This document shows positions 12,004 through 24,200 of a DNA stretch of 64,000 nucleotides, one piece after another (the stretch's first letter is position 1; the number at the start of each line of letters is the position of its first letter). The position numbers and the translations under genes are program-made. The stretch comes from Cytospora piceicola (Eukaryota; Ascomycota; Sordariomycetes; Diaporthales; Cytosporaceae): the NCBI GenBank assembly GCA_023375675.1, contig JALQBC010000031.1, positions 310,001 to 374,000 on the forward strand. The letters run 5' to 3'. The notes beneath the pieces are model-generated. The model searched no databases and had not been told where the DNA came from. It worked only from the letters and a program-made list of their open reading frames with translations.

Positions 12004-12037
12004 GAGTGCAGAGTGCAGTGCAGAGTGCAGAGTGCAG
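12004..12037. repeat. GAGTGCA tandem repeat
   Basis: Four to five near-identical copies of GAGTGCA with small spacing variation, within the gene-free region. Confidence 0.8.
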
Positions 12038-15000
12038 AATACACATTGACACACAACCTTGGAACATACAGCGTCATCGAATCGGACAAAAAGTAGGGGT
12101 CCAGCAGTGTGAAGGAGGCACAAGGTTGCGGCATGAGATGGAGATGGGATAGATGATGATAACCCAGCCTATGGTGGTCTGGTCCCCTTGGCCTTCTGTT
12201 TTGGGCACATTACCATGTAGGATCAACTCGCCTATAATCCCCAAACTAAGAAAGAGGAGTCCAAAGGGTCTGGTCCTCCTGTCAAGCTGTCATACAGTCG
12301 ATTTGACTCCAGATGTCTGTATGATACCGTGAAGCTCGAGAGCTCGAGCTTGGTACCGGGCGAGATGCTCCTCAGCAACACAACGTTAATAGTGTACCTC
12401 CTACATGATGTAAGGTGGTCAAGTGTCGTAGAGTAAAGTCAGTACCTTGATCGGCAAGTTGAAGAAAGATGAGAAGAAAAGACTACAGATATCTACAGAT
12501 ATCTATGTAGAGAGCAGAGCAGGGCAGAACGTCAAACATAAACAAGACGGGGGGGACTGAGGTGCTCGGTGCTACGGTACTCCTCACCATAGTCGAGGGA
12601 TACGGAGTAGCAACATCAAGGCGGCAATGATCACCGCTGCTCCTACTACGGAAATATCGTCCACTTTAGTTCCGGTACCTCGAACCGCTGCTTACAGGTG
12701 ACCTGGCTGCCTGGGGGGCACAAATCATCATTAGTTTTGGCCACTCACTACTATGTATATGAAGTATCGAGCCGAATGATCAGATTTTTGTGTCTTGATG
12801 CGCGCATACGGAGTGGAGTGTCTGTGCACTTTAAGGATACAATGTTGTCCGACTCGGTCATAAGAGGAAAACAATACATACGTACTAAAGCTATACGAGC
12901 ACTGTTGATGGTTATGTAGATGCGCACGCGCTTATTGAACCACAACTTTTCTGCAACCGTTCGCTGCCGTCCTCCGACTGCTCGGGTCTCTGTCGTCACC
13001 GTCGTCATTATGGGGGTATTGTGACGGAATATGGGCGGTGCTGTACGTAGGCATCTACTAATACTACTAATATAGATCTAGGAACGCACTGATTGAGCAC
13101 CCTGAGGTTATAAGCACGCACTATCAGCCGCAAGACGCCTTGTCAACAATCGTTCGTTCGTTCGCGCATCGTATGTTTTCAGAAAATATTCTAAGCCTCT
13201 GGCGCCGTTGATGAGATGAGCGTGGTGAAGTTCCGTTCAGACCAGCCATGGTGACAAAAAGGGGGGGGTCTAGTCGGCGAGTTTTGACTTGGTACGTACA
13301 CATATACACTAGCACAGTACATATTGCACCCGGACTCGGTACCTGCCACAGTCTGGAATTATCATGTGGCGCATCAATGACGACATAGGGCAAATCCCGA
13401 CCCCAGCCAACCCGGACCCGTGCCTGCTTCGTCAAAACTCAAAAGTACTTAGCGTTCCTGTGTAGCCCAATAATGACAACTCGGTCCTTCCCAGACGTCA
13501 CCCTGTTTTTCAGGGTCCACTGTTAGTACAGCGCCGATAAGCGAGGTGGTTCGACTATCCGTTGCCCCCACCACTTTTTCCAAACCTCATTGTCGTCATT
13601 GGTGGGGTTGGTAGAACTTCTAGAACCAATTTGCCCAGCCTCGCCGGATTGATGCAGTCCACTGATGATCTTTACCACAACCTATAGTGAGTTCGCCAAA
13701 TCCCCGGTTGATTAATTACCCCCGACAGGCGGTAGATTGCATGCTCGAATCGAACTGCGTTTCTAGATGAACCCACAAGCAGTGACTTCGTATTATTTAA
13801 ATTCAACATTGTTGAAGTCGACTCGATCTCCAATCTCGTCGTAATATTCTCCACTGCGTTACAATACACACACATTGACGGGGTGCAATAAAACCACTTC
13901 ATCATCCCGCCAACTCACCCACCCGAGACTGGACAGCTTTTAATTTTGGGGTCTTCACCGAAAGACAACGGTCTGCCGATCACTGAGCCTGAAAACGGTC
14001 CGTCCCCAAACGATTGTCAAGATCATCAACACCAATCCGGTGTTTGTCTTTCAGCCACCTCTTGGCACTTGCTTGACTTGCAGGCAGACAGACAGACTTA
14101 GCCAGTCTGCCAGTCTGCCAGTGTGTCAATTCTGTGTACGGAAACGTTTCCCAACCCATACTCCGTGCACCTCCGTTGTGCACACTTTTTACGATCTTCA
14201 GATTATTGAGATCTCCCATCTCTCAACACTGTGGCAAACTCAACGTTTGTCCCCCTCCCCCTCTCCCCAGCCAGCCAGCCAACCCCCCTGACTGCCTGAA
14301 GAGATCAATTGAATCCCTGACTGCCAAGAGCCAAACCTGCCTGCCTGCCAGGCCTTGCAAGGGCGAGAAAGACAGGAGCTTGTGAGATACTAAAGATCGC
14401 ACGCAGATTCAGATTCAGATTCAGTTCTCCAGCACATGGACAATGCCCGAGTGCCGACAAGTGGGGATTGTCAACTCTACATATGTACTTAGGTACTCGG
14501 GGGCTGTTGACACTGAACAAACAAACAGGCCTGAGAGGCAAGAGAGGCGTGTTCTGGGAAGGGGAGAGGGGAAAAAAAGAGGAAAAACTTCTCCCCACTG
14601 GTTACTGGGCATCGGCTTCCAACTTTCCTGTCTCGGTAGTCCACCAGGAAGTTGACCGTCACCGTGTCTTACCGCTCCTCACGTGGCGGGTCTCGCATTT
14701 AATCATGCTTTTGGCCCTGAACCCGAGCCTTTGGGCCTCAGGATTGTTCCCGGAAATGGTTACCTTGATTTGCCCACAAGGGAAGCCACGATGAAGGCAA
14801 AGGACGAGCAGTTTCAGGGTCCATTTTTTGACATCTTCATCAGCTGATTTCCACGAGTCCCCTGTCCCCTTCCGACATGCACGAGTTTCACTAGTCACTT
14901 GCTTTATCACAGTAGTCACTATTGTCAAATACCAGTCTCACAGTTCTCACTACTTACCTGCTGCCCTCCTTTTTCTCAGCTTCATCTCAACGGCAGTACA

Positions 15001-17038
15001 GTCAGGTACACTACACACCATACACTGTACACACCCGGACCCTTCTCACCCTCCCTCGGTGCTGTGCCGACACGGCGCAGCCCAAATGTTGGCAATCGTC
15101 ATCCCGCCTTCTCTCCACATCAGCGGTCTGGAAGGGTCGAATGGGGGGATTGTGACGACATCTTACTGCTTGTCACGTCGCACAGCTTCTTTTTTCTCCA
15201 CGGATGCTCATTGTCAATCTATTCTGAGGAGCTGGCTTGATATCCCGAACGTCACAGCACATTGATGAAGCAAACACCATCTCTTTTTCTGTCCGCGTGA
15301 AGCAGCGGAAGGCTGCACTGATCAATTCATTTCTCTCAAGATAGAAATGGCCAATCAGCGACATCCCGAACCCTTAATCAACCTCGGTCTGTCTGTCTGT
15401 CTCTCTTTTTCTGTAGACTCTACACAGTACGCAGTAATCAAACACCAAGACACTCCCCCACGAGACATATCAGGCAGTGTCAGGGCGGGGACAGAGGAGC
15501 TGTTCCAACCATGGTGGGGTCGAGTTTGTCTTTGGACTTTTTACAGCGACGAGAACGAGTTGGAAACTGGGAACTAGAGAGGGGTCTCCGACTTTTTCGA
15601 AACATGGGAATTTTCAATTTCCCATTGATCCTGGGTATACGACCCGCCGTCCGCGGGGTACTTTACTCCCCAACCCCAGGACCCAGGCACTCACATACCC
15701 AGGTACACACACACTCTCTCTCCATATCTCTTTCTCATTCCCTCAGGGTCCTGGCGCTGCCTCGTGATGAACGATCCAGAGCCAGTGAACAGGCGGGATC
15801 ACGCGTTGCGCGCTTAAGCAACAAAGGTGCCGATCCTATTCATTCGACCAACTGTGCTCTCTCTAGAAAAATCAGGGTCCAAGGGTCCTAAGGGCCCTTT
15901 TTTGGTTTGTTTCTGTTTTTACTCCGGTGCGCCAGGCCTGTCACCTGTCAAAAACGGGGGCGTCTTTGTTCCCCCTCTGCTCTGGCTGGTTCTAGACCTA
16001 CGATGATTGACACATAGGAGGACACCACCATAGGCCATGGATAGCGCTTCTACCAATGGTGTGGATGGGCGGGTGCGGTTGTGGCTGGCTGGCAGGCCCG
16101 GACTCTAAGCCTCGTTCAGAACTTTTGAGTCAGCACCAATTTCACCGCCCGGGCGCTGCGCAAGATGATTCTTCTAGTGAAGGGTCTGTAGGGATGGATG
16201 CATGTCTCCCAGCCTTGTGTCGTATGTTGTCGAGCTTCGGCGCGGAGCGATGCCATGATTCTTGATACAAAATCCAGACTTTCCTAATAATAGCGCCGGA
16301 CCACCCGAGGCCGCGACTTCAATTAATATAGTATTCTGGCGGGCAAGGAAGTACCTTGCCTTTGTCAGGCAGCACTTGGTCCGCGAACAGCGCCATGCCA
16401 TGCTAAGCAACATGATAAGATGGGAGGGCTGCGTGGTATGGCTACCTAGGTATACTGCAATGTGAGCACATGTAGCGACACCCATGCAATTGAGCAAGTC
16501 AAATCATGTGCCAGAATCCTGCTTAGGAATCGAGACGGTACGCCAAGAGGAGGTCGAGGCCTTCGAGCCTCGGTTCCGGATGTTTGGAGGGGTCCCGGTC
16601 GACGTGGGGTTGGTTGCAAAGATGCCTTAGCGAGTGAGTACATGATATCGAGAAAAGGAAGAGACGACAGCAGAAACATTACCAAGACCTTCGGGCTTAT
16701 TCCCGTTATGTAGACATTAAGGATGTACGCGAGAACCACATGATAAAATTGTCCAATTAGCTACACGAGGCACACAACGCACACGCCGTTCTACGTACAA
16801 CAAACAATAGCGGCTGGGGTCCCGGATCTGGAAACCCGCCGGGCCTCCACCGTTTGGCCCGCCCGGGCCGAAAGGGCCAAGGAAAAAGGAAGGGAAGAAG
16901 GAAGGGGAAAAGAACCGGTCTGCACTACTGAACGGGCCCTATTCTGCTTACCGTTACAATCGCGGACGACGATCGGAAAAGGGGTTTACCACGTCCGGTG
17001 AGGGTAGCCTTTGTAGCACTCCTCAACCAACAACCACC

Positions 17039-18292
17039 ATGTCTAGGTCAATAGATACCGGGCTCACGAGGGAGGAGAATAGGCGGAAGGCCTTGGCGGG
17101 TATACAAGCCATTTTCGACCGGTAGGTTCAAGTAATCTACATGTCTTCTCTTTATTACCCCTTTACCATCCGCCCCCAAGTACCCTTCCTCCCAGGTGCT
17201 CCCCCCCCCCCCTTATTGCTTACATACAAAGATAAACAATTACTGATCCGTCTCCCAGTTACAAACTCGTCCAAGCCAGAATCGGCTCAGCATTCGACAA
17301 TGCCGTCATGACTGGGGCCGTCGTACTGGACGCCTCCATAGGGCCCCCATACGATGTGCCCTCGCCGACAGCCTCCTCGCCTCCGCCGTCATCAACAGCG
17401 GCCGAGGCCGGGGCTGGACCGGCGCCGCCGCCTCCGAACGCGGGTATCGTGTCCTCGTGTACGAGTAGGTTGTACATAGGCGAGGACTTTGGCAATTACA
17501 ACCGCGTGATGCACGGCGGCGCTGCTGGCGTCATCTTCGACATGCTTACTACTATCGCGCTGGGGCCTATTGCGAGGCCTGGGTTCTGGTCGTAAGTTCG
17601 TTTTTCGTTCGTTTTCTGCTTCTTTGGAGGTTCGTAGATCAGGTGACGATCGAAGCATCGGTGGTTTTGTAGGAGGGCCGATGAGCGTCCGCCAGAGAGG
17701 GAGACAGGGAGACGGAAGGTTTGCAGGATGGGAACGGGAACCTTGGAAGAGATCTCTCATCTCGAGAAGGAGTTAGACGGGACAGCTAACTTCGGTGATT
17801 GTTTTCTCCTGCACAGGTTCCTTGGAGGTGTGACGAGGACACTTAACCTCAGCTATGTCAAGGCTGTGCCCATTGGTAAGTTATCCTACGTTTCAACATG
17901 CCAGATTGTATTCATGTGTATTTGTGTATGTGCATGCGTATGTACATGTCTAGCCCACAATTGGTCTTGTCTTCCTGCTCAGAACATCATCAATCCCTCT
18001 GGCTCATGGCCAATTCAACCTTTGCCCCGACCATCAGGTCTTCGTTCCTTGACTGACGGTCCATTGCCTCCCAGGAACAACCGTGATTGTCCATGCATAC
18101 GTGTATCAGGTGGGAAAGCGGACGGCGTACATCAAGGGGTGGATGACGAGTGAGGACGGGAAGACCACCTTCGCGACTTGTGACCACCACAAAATCCACG
18201 TGCCTACGTTGAAGGAGCACTTGGAGCTGAGAGTGCCATGGGACGACCTGTGGGATGAAGAGGGTGAGGATACGCCGAAGGCGAAGCTGTAG
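17039..18292 (+). CDS. Hotdog-fold acyl-CoA thioesterase family protein
   Basis: Four exons, 17039-17121, 17259-17591, 17817-17875 and 18075-18292, give 230 residues with all phases consistent and GTAGGT/GTAAGT/GTAAGT donors. The core is a single 4HBT/PaaI-type hotdog domain: residues after about 115 contain NYNRVMHGGAAGVIFDMLTT, with the HGG motif at the end of the first strand and the long hotdog helix after it. Strand-rich sequence follows (TRTLNLSYVKAVPIGTTV, then VYQVGKRTAYIKGWM). Members hydrolyse acyl-CoA or related thioesters; the substrate cannot be read from sequence. A Ser/Pro/Ala-rich insert around residues 45-75 is unusual for the family and is probably a loop. No clear targeting peptide is seen. 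Closest general type is human ACOT13-like. Confidence 0.88.
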
Positions 18293-18838
18293 ACATTGGA
18301 TGTACAATCCTCTCAGTGGACGAGCCACTTTCTTCCAACTATTTCATTGTGCAAGTACAACAACTACTGTCGTGTTTGAACGCCGTACGTAGTGTAACGC
18401 CTGGTCATGGTGCTATGCGTTTCCTGGAAAATGCCGAGTCGGCGGTGTGAGGAACCCGGACCTGCATCGAGGCCATAATCCAGAGGTCTTCCATTCTCCT
18501 GGATCAAGTCTTGTCATCTCGTTGCGGATTCTCACCTCCGACGCTGCCCGTTTGTGGATGTAGTTTCTGGTTGCTTTGTACAGTTGTGAAATAGGATACA
18601 GGGGAATCATGCATTATAAAGTAGCCGTATCCTGCCTGGACTCCTTGGTCGAACTCGAGAAGCCTCACAACCCAACCAACCAAGGCACATAGTGTCCGGC
18701 CCGTTTCCGGGATATGTCGAGGGGGGGGGGGGGGCGCTAGGCAAATCTATGCCCTCCCCTATATGCCCGCCATTTTTTTGCTTTTTTCCAAAACCAACCC
18801 CTGCCCATCATGGCCTTGTTGGGCCCTTGGTATAGATA
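18293..18838. other. Intergenic region between convergent genes
   Basis: This separates the 3' ends of the thioesterase (+) and BC10-family (-) genes and presumably holds both 3' untranslated regions. A run of about 14 G lies at 18720-18734. No gene is seen. Confidence 0.5.
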
Positions 18839-19429
18839 TTATAGCCGGATGTAGACATCCAAGCAGTCGATCCTCCACTCCCTCTTCCCCAGCAGACTCC
18901 GCAGCCACTCCATGCCTATGCCCGTCCACTCCCTCCTCGCCTGCGCCGCCTGCCCGGGCGCGCCGCCCATCATGGCGCTGGCCGTCGCGTTGACGGCGTC
19001 CTTGGCGACGAGGTACGTCGCGTTCGCCGCGGCGGCCATGTTCTCCACGCCGCTCAGCACCGAGGCGTCGCCGCCGCCGCCGCCGCCGCCCACGCCCGTT
19101 ATCGAGGTCGTGCCGTCGGTGAAGTAGGACACGCCGGGGCGCGGCTGGAACCAGTTGCTGCTGAAGTCGAAGAAGCAGCGGTCGGACCAGTTGCACGAGG
19201 TCATGAACAGGATCAGGAGGAGGAAGGAGCAGTAGACGCAGGGCCGGTTGAGGAAGTAGGTGCAGACGAAGAAGAGGAAGATGAAGGCGGGCGAGGCGTT
19301 GGTCGGGATGAAGAGGAGGGGGAGCCAGCTGTGGGATAGGCGTCAGTTGGGGGATCATTCTCGTCGTGGGCGGCAGGCTGGGGGCGAGGGGGATGGGACG
19401 CTGGGCTTTTACCTTCGTAGACAGAACAT
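18839..19429 (-). CDS. BC10/BLCAP-family small membrane protein
   Basis: Two exons, complement 19413-19429 (17 nt) and 18839-19328, give 168 residues. The first exon encodes only MFCLR plus two bases of the next codon; the intron runs GTAAAA to CACAG. The N-terminal third matches the BC10 (bladder cancer-related, PF06726) pattern: MFCLRSWLPLLFIPTN, then a hydrophobic helix (FIFLFFVCTYF), a short NRPCVYC hinge and a second helix (SFLLLILFMTSC). The Cys-rich pattern after the second helix is conserved in the family. The C-terminal half is a Gly tract followed by an Ala-rich amphipathic stretch typical of fungal members. Molecular role is unknown; the animal homologue is linked to apoptosis and growth. 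The short first exon makes the gene easy to miss. Confidence 0.82.
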
Positions 19430-21279
19430 CTTGGGGAGGATGATGGTGCCGGGACGGGCACTCGATTATTCAGGGTGATAATGTTGTTTCTCTATCGAGA
19501 GTGCAGAAGCGCTCGTGTCACCTCCGTCCAAGACTCGGCGCTCGGAGCATCTCAGGAGCGGCGGGTGGATGGTAGGTCGTTAGGATCGCGACGTCCCGCG
19601 GTTCAGGATCGAAGCGGATGACGAGACCACAGACTCGAATTCTAACTCAATTGGAGGCGGTGGGAGGTGCCGTGCAGGAGCGAACACGGACAAGGTTGGT
19701 GCTCCCAGAAAATAAAAGAGAGAAAAGACGGGGCTGTATTAGGTTGGCCGAGGAGGGCGGGCGTGTATTGGATTGTATGATAGGAGACTCTAGGTCTTTA
19801 GGTTTTGGATCTTGGGAAGCCCTGGAAGCCTGACGTTCCGAGGTGAATGAAAGCTGCTATGCTAGTTGATGCAAAATGTCAGCAAGGGGGGGTGGTGCCG
19901 TGCCGCAGCTGTGTGCTGCGCTGCTGCACTACAGACGGATTCAGGCTGGCAGGCTGGTACGGTACTAGAAACGGGAATTTAGGATCTGGCCCATGCACTC
20001 AACCTTGAAAGGCCGAATGGGCAAAGACGGCAGGTATTGAAACGGCAGGGGGAAAGACGGCAAGGGCCAGCAGTTCTTTACCGGCACACACGGTGAGCGA
20101 AGCCGAACCGGAGCCGGCAAAAACGTGGGCATATACTAGGGAATGTCGGTATCAATGTATCAATGTGTGATTGATATCGTTGGATGGATGAAGGCGAACC
20201 TTGATCCCCCCCATCCCACCTACAACGTTGTGCTAATGCAAGTGTAGATGCAAATGCAATCAATCAAGCAAATCATTCGATCAATCATCATCTTCACGAT
20301 ACAAACCTATGTAGATACCGATACCAATGCTGCAGGCTGGTCTTCAGAGACATCTCCAGCCATTCAGTTCATGCTGCGTGGTCTGCGCCTGCAGTGCATG
20401 CATGACGTTGTCTTTCTTTCTTTCTTTCTTGCCTGTACTGTGGCTGCGGACTGCTGCAGGTCAACCCAACAGGAGCGAGATACCGGTACATGATACCATG
20501 TAAACGGACAACACGTTAAATACGCCAGTCATTACTTGACCTATATGTAATTTGACTGTCGTCCAATATTGGCCTTCATTGCCTTTCACAACCATTCGTC
20601 TCTACTACTTCAATCCCATAGATCCTTTGTCATAGATCCTTATCATAGATCCTTTCTCATTATTAGCAACTTCGCACCTCTATTTTCATCGGTTTCCGTC
20701 TGGTTCACTGGTTTTGTTGCGTGCCAATACTGCCGTGAAGCCTCATAGTACTGTGTGTTCTGTACGCCGGGCGTATAATACGTGCCTCAACACAAATATT
20801 GCGTACAGAACTGTCTCGGTTTCCGTTAGGCATACACCCCTAAAAATACCACCTGCTCGGCACTGGCCACTGTTTGACCCCAGCTTAAGCAGCACCTAAG
20901 CTCCGGCTCATCACCCAGCAGCCCAGCAGCCCAGCAGCCCGTCTAAGCTGCCCCAGCTGCCACTAGCAGAGCAGCATCACCATCTCCCACCTTCCTTCCT
21001 TCCACCTTCCGGCAAACCCAGCTCCACTGTCCACTTTCCCTCTTCCCACTTTTTTTTCTCTTAGGTTCGGTCAACTTTGAGCCGCAACCCAACATTCCCA
21101 AAACTTCAATTGTCGACGACGACTTGCGAATCATCCCCTTCAATACCCTACTTCCCCCCTCACCAAATCGCATCAATAATTGTCTCGTTGGAAGCTGCAA
21201 TATCCAAGTCGAAACATTTTGGAGCTCGATTCAGCCTCGGTTACGCCTCACCTGGTGCTAGCCACACCTCAAGCTCATC
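19430..21279. other. Divergent promoter region between BC10-family and EDC4-like genes
   Basis: Both flanking genes read outwards. The 450 bases before the EDC4-like start are C/T-rich with short CAGCAGCC tandem copies at about 20916-20940 and a TTTC tract near 20410. Three TCATAGATCCTT-type copies lie at about 20618-20656. No coding region is recognised. Confidence 0.5.
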
Positions 21280-24200
21280 ATGGCTAGCTACAGCGGTGGT
21301 GGTGGTGGTGGCGGCGGCGGCGGCGACGACAGGTCACTCAACTCACTTCTGGCCCATCTTCAGCGACAGCAATCCCATCATTCCCAGCAATCCCAGACTT
21401 CCCAGCATTCGAGCAACAACGAGAACCATGATCCAGCTGTTCTCCGATACCAGCAGCATCAGCAGCCACCAGTGTCCCAATTCAATCCCTACAACGGTCA
21501 AGCTCCTTACCAGTACCAACAGCACCACGATTCGCCTGCCGTTGAGGATACAAGCTACCTGCCCCCTGCTGCTCCGACTCCCCCGCCCGGCGGAATGTTC
21601 ACGTCCCACCATCCTCCAGGTTTCGCGACCCGACCCAACGATGGGAATGAGGAGCGTACTTTGGACTTGCTGAAACTCCTCAAGTTTAGTGGCCAGGATG
21701 GACAGCAGACCCCGTCACAGCCCACTCCACCCCAGGCCCAACAACCTGACCAGCTCCACCGCGAGTCGCTTATCCGACAAGCTCAGAGCCAGCAGGCCAG
21801 CATGATACACGCTCCCGCTCCCGCTGGCGCTGACCCCAGCGGCCTGCTCGCTGCTCTTATGAAGGGCAAGCTCCAGGACGATCTGGCCAAACCTGAGCAA
21901 CAGTCTCAGCAGCAGCCTCAGCAGCAGCTTCAGCAGCGGCCTCAGCAGCCAGCGAGCAATTGGAATGCCGCACCGCCACCTGACCATACCAAGAACTACC
22001 TGCTCAACTTGTTGAACCGCCCCAAGCCAAGTCAGAGCGATGCGCCCGCCGACCCTCCTGCCCCGAGCGAAGCCGACCAGTCCGCCAACTTTACCCCGCC
22101 GACTGCCAGCGAGGCTTCGGTGCACGACTTCGCCACTCTCGAGCGGGCCTTGTCCGATACCACTAGCCGTGGGGGCCCTGCTGTGCCGACCTCCAACTTC
22201 AACTTCGTTGCCCAACAGCCAGCCTCGCCCCAACTGAAGTTCGAGCCGCCGCCTACCCAGGCCCAGTCGAGTAACAACGGCACGCCCCAAATTAAGGCGG
22301 ACATGTTCAGCCACGCGAACCCCTTTGATGAGCTGATTGCCTCGGTGTCTCCTAACCCTCGAGCTTCGAAGAAGTCGACTCCTGGAGCATCTGCTTCTCC
22401 CATCGTCCATGGCCAAACGCCGATCCAGATCCTGAAGAACCCTGGTTCTGCACAAGGACTTGATCACAAGCGCCTCTCGAGCTCTAGCAGTCATTTGGAG
22501 GGTCGCGACTCTATACGCCGCAAGATGGAGTCTACTTCGAGCCCCAAGGAGCTTCGAGCCGACCCCCCTTACCCAGTCCAAGAGTCAGCTGATGAGCTCG
22601 AGGCAAAGAACAAGGAAACGGTTTCTGAAGCAGTCAACGAAATCGCCGATCAGGCCGACAGGGAAGCACAGGAGGCGATTGCTCGTGCTGAGGATGAGCA
22701 GGCCCAGGCCAGAATCACGCAGGACCTTAGGGAACTGATGGCAGCTCAAACTGACATGGAGTTCGAGGCCGCTGCTGCGGTCGCCGCTTCTGACATTAGG
22801 CATGAGCTGGACAAGGACGAGAATAGGGCTGCCCTCGAGGACACTCTGCGCCCTGAGATCGCAAGAGCCGTTCGGCACATCGTTGACGACGCCGCTCGTG
22901 ATCCCGTGGCTGATAGCTGGGAGAGCGCAGAAGCCGAGGATGAGATTGTCGTCATCGAGGAGACCACGACCCCTGTCAAGGTATTCAATTTCCCCATGAA
23001 GCCGTGGATTTCCATCTCGGTTCAGGATGGTGCTACTGATACCCGCCCTGTCTTCCGCGACGAGGCCATTCTCGACATTGCCCGATTGAAGAAGGAGTTT
23101 GATCAAATCGATCGAAACCTTGTGGCCGCGTCTGAGGCTTACCTCGCCTACGGTATGTCCAAGGCTGGTGGTCTTCGTGTCATTCGCCAGGATGATGGTC
23201 GTGACGCCAAGCTCTTTGCTGATACCAAGGACCGTATCTTTAACCTTGCCATCTCCTCTACCCCTACGGACCAGGACACGACCCAGAAGGAGGCTATCAT
23301 TGGCACTGGCATCAGCGGTACGGTATATTGGGTTCAGGTGAAAGATGGCGAGAAGGATCACCTCGAGGACGCTCATCTCGAGCAATACGGCTTTGCTCTG
23401 CCTCCCAGCAATACTCAAGAGGGTGGTGACGCCCCAGGTGGCGTTTTGAAGACGCGAGCTCGTGCATCCACCAACCACCCGGAGTACTTCGCTGTCGGCC
23501 GTGGCAAATCCATCAACATCGTCTGGCCTTCTCTTGTTCTGCAGAGGAACCTTATCAAACCGGGCCATGACCGCATTGTCGACACAGATCGACTTAACAA
23601 GGAGTGCCCACTGAAGATCAACACTGGAAAGGCTGGTAAGGACTTCACTTTCAGTCAAGATGATACCGTGGTTGTCTCCCTCGACAAGTCAGGCCGCGTC
23701 AAGTTCTGGGATGTACGTGATCTGACAGCAGCCGATGAGCGTTCTGATCCTCGCAACCCGATGCCTGCCCATTCGTCAAAGGAGGTAAAAGAGCCTTTGA
23801 TGACTCTGACTACAACACCAGAAGGGGAGAAGGCCTGGCCTACTTCTGTCTTGCTGTTGGATAAGCTCCGACCCTACCAGAAGCGGACCGCACTGCGTTA
23901 CCTGATTGTGGGTATGAAACAGAACCACACGTTGCAGCTCTGGGATTTGGCCTTGGGCAAACCCGTCCAGGAATTCAACCTGCCACACAGCAAGGAGTCC
24001 GACGCTGTCTGCAGCGTCATGTACCACCCTCCATCTGGCATTATCGTTGTCGGTCATCCTACTCGCAACTCGATTTACTTCCTACACCTATCGGCGCCCA
24101 AGTATGCGCTCAAGCATAACTCGTCTCAGGTCGAGTACATCCAGAAGTTGGTCGCACAAGACCCCTCTATCCCCACCCCTGACTGTACTGCAGTCATCAG

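Larger units (their letters stand above)
11349..17038. other. Long intergenic region (5.7 kb) with simple repeats
   Basis: This lies between the divergent starts of the phosphatase gene (-) and the thioesterase gene (+). Open frames are short and none shows protein-like sequence or plausible splicing. Repeats seen: TAG/AAG-type triplets and tetramers at 11374-11433, a TGCAGAG array at 12004-12037, GATG repeats near 11873-11890, a perfect 14-bp palindrome at 11849-11862, CTGCCAGT copies at 14101-14122 facing a GACA-rich half at 14083-14097, and AGATTC copies near 14405-14425. It may hold long leaders, regulatory DNA or noncoding transcripts; nothing shows which. Confidence 0.5.

Noticed and set aside
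12480..12512. ATATCTACAGATATC repeat as a structured element
   Set aside because: Short direct and inverted copies in AT-rich DNA, within what chance allows.
22585..23658. 357-codon frame antisense to the EDC4-like gene
   Set aside because: Shadow of a strongly coding sense frame with WD40 motifs.
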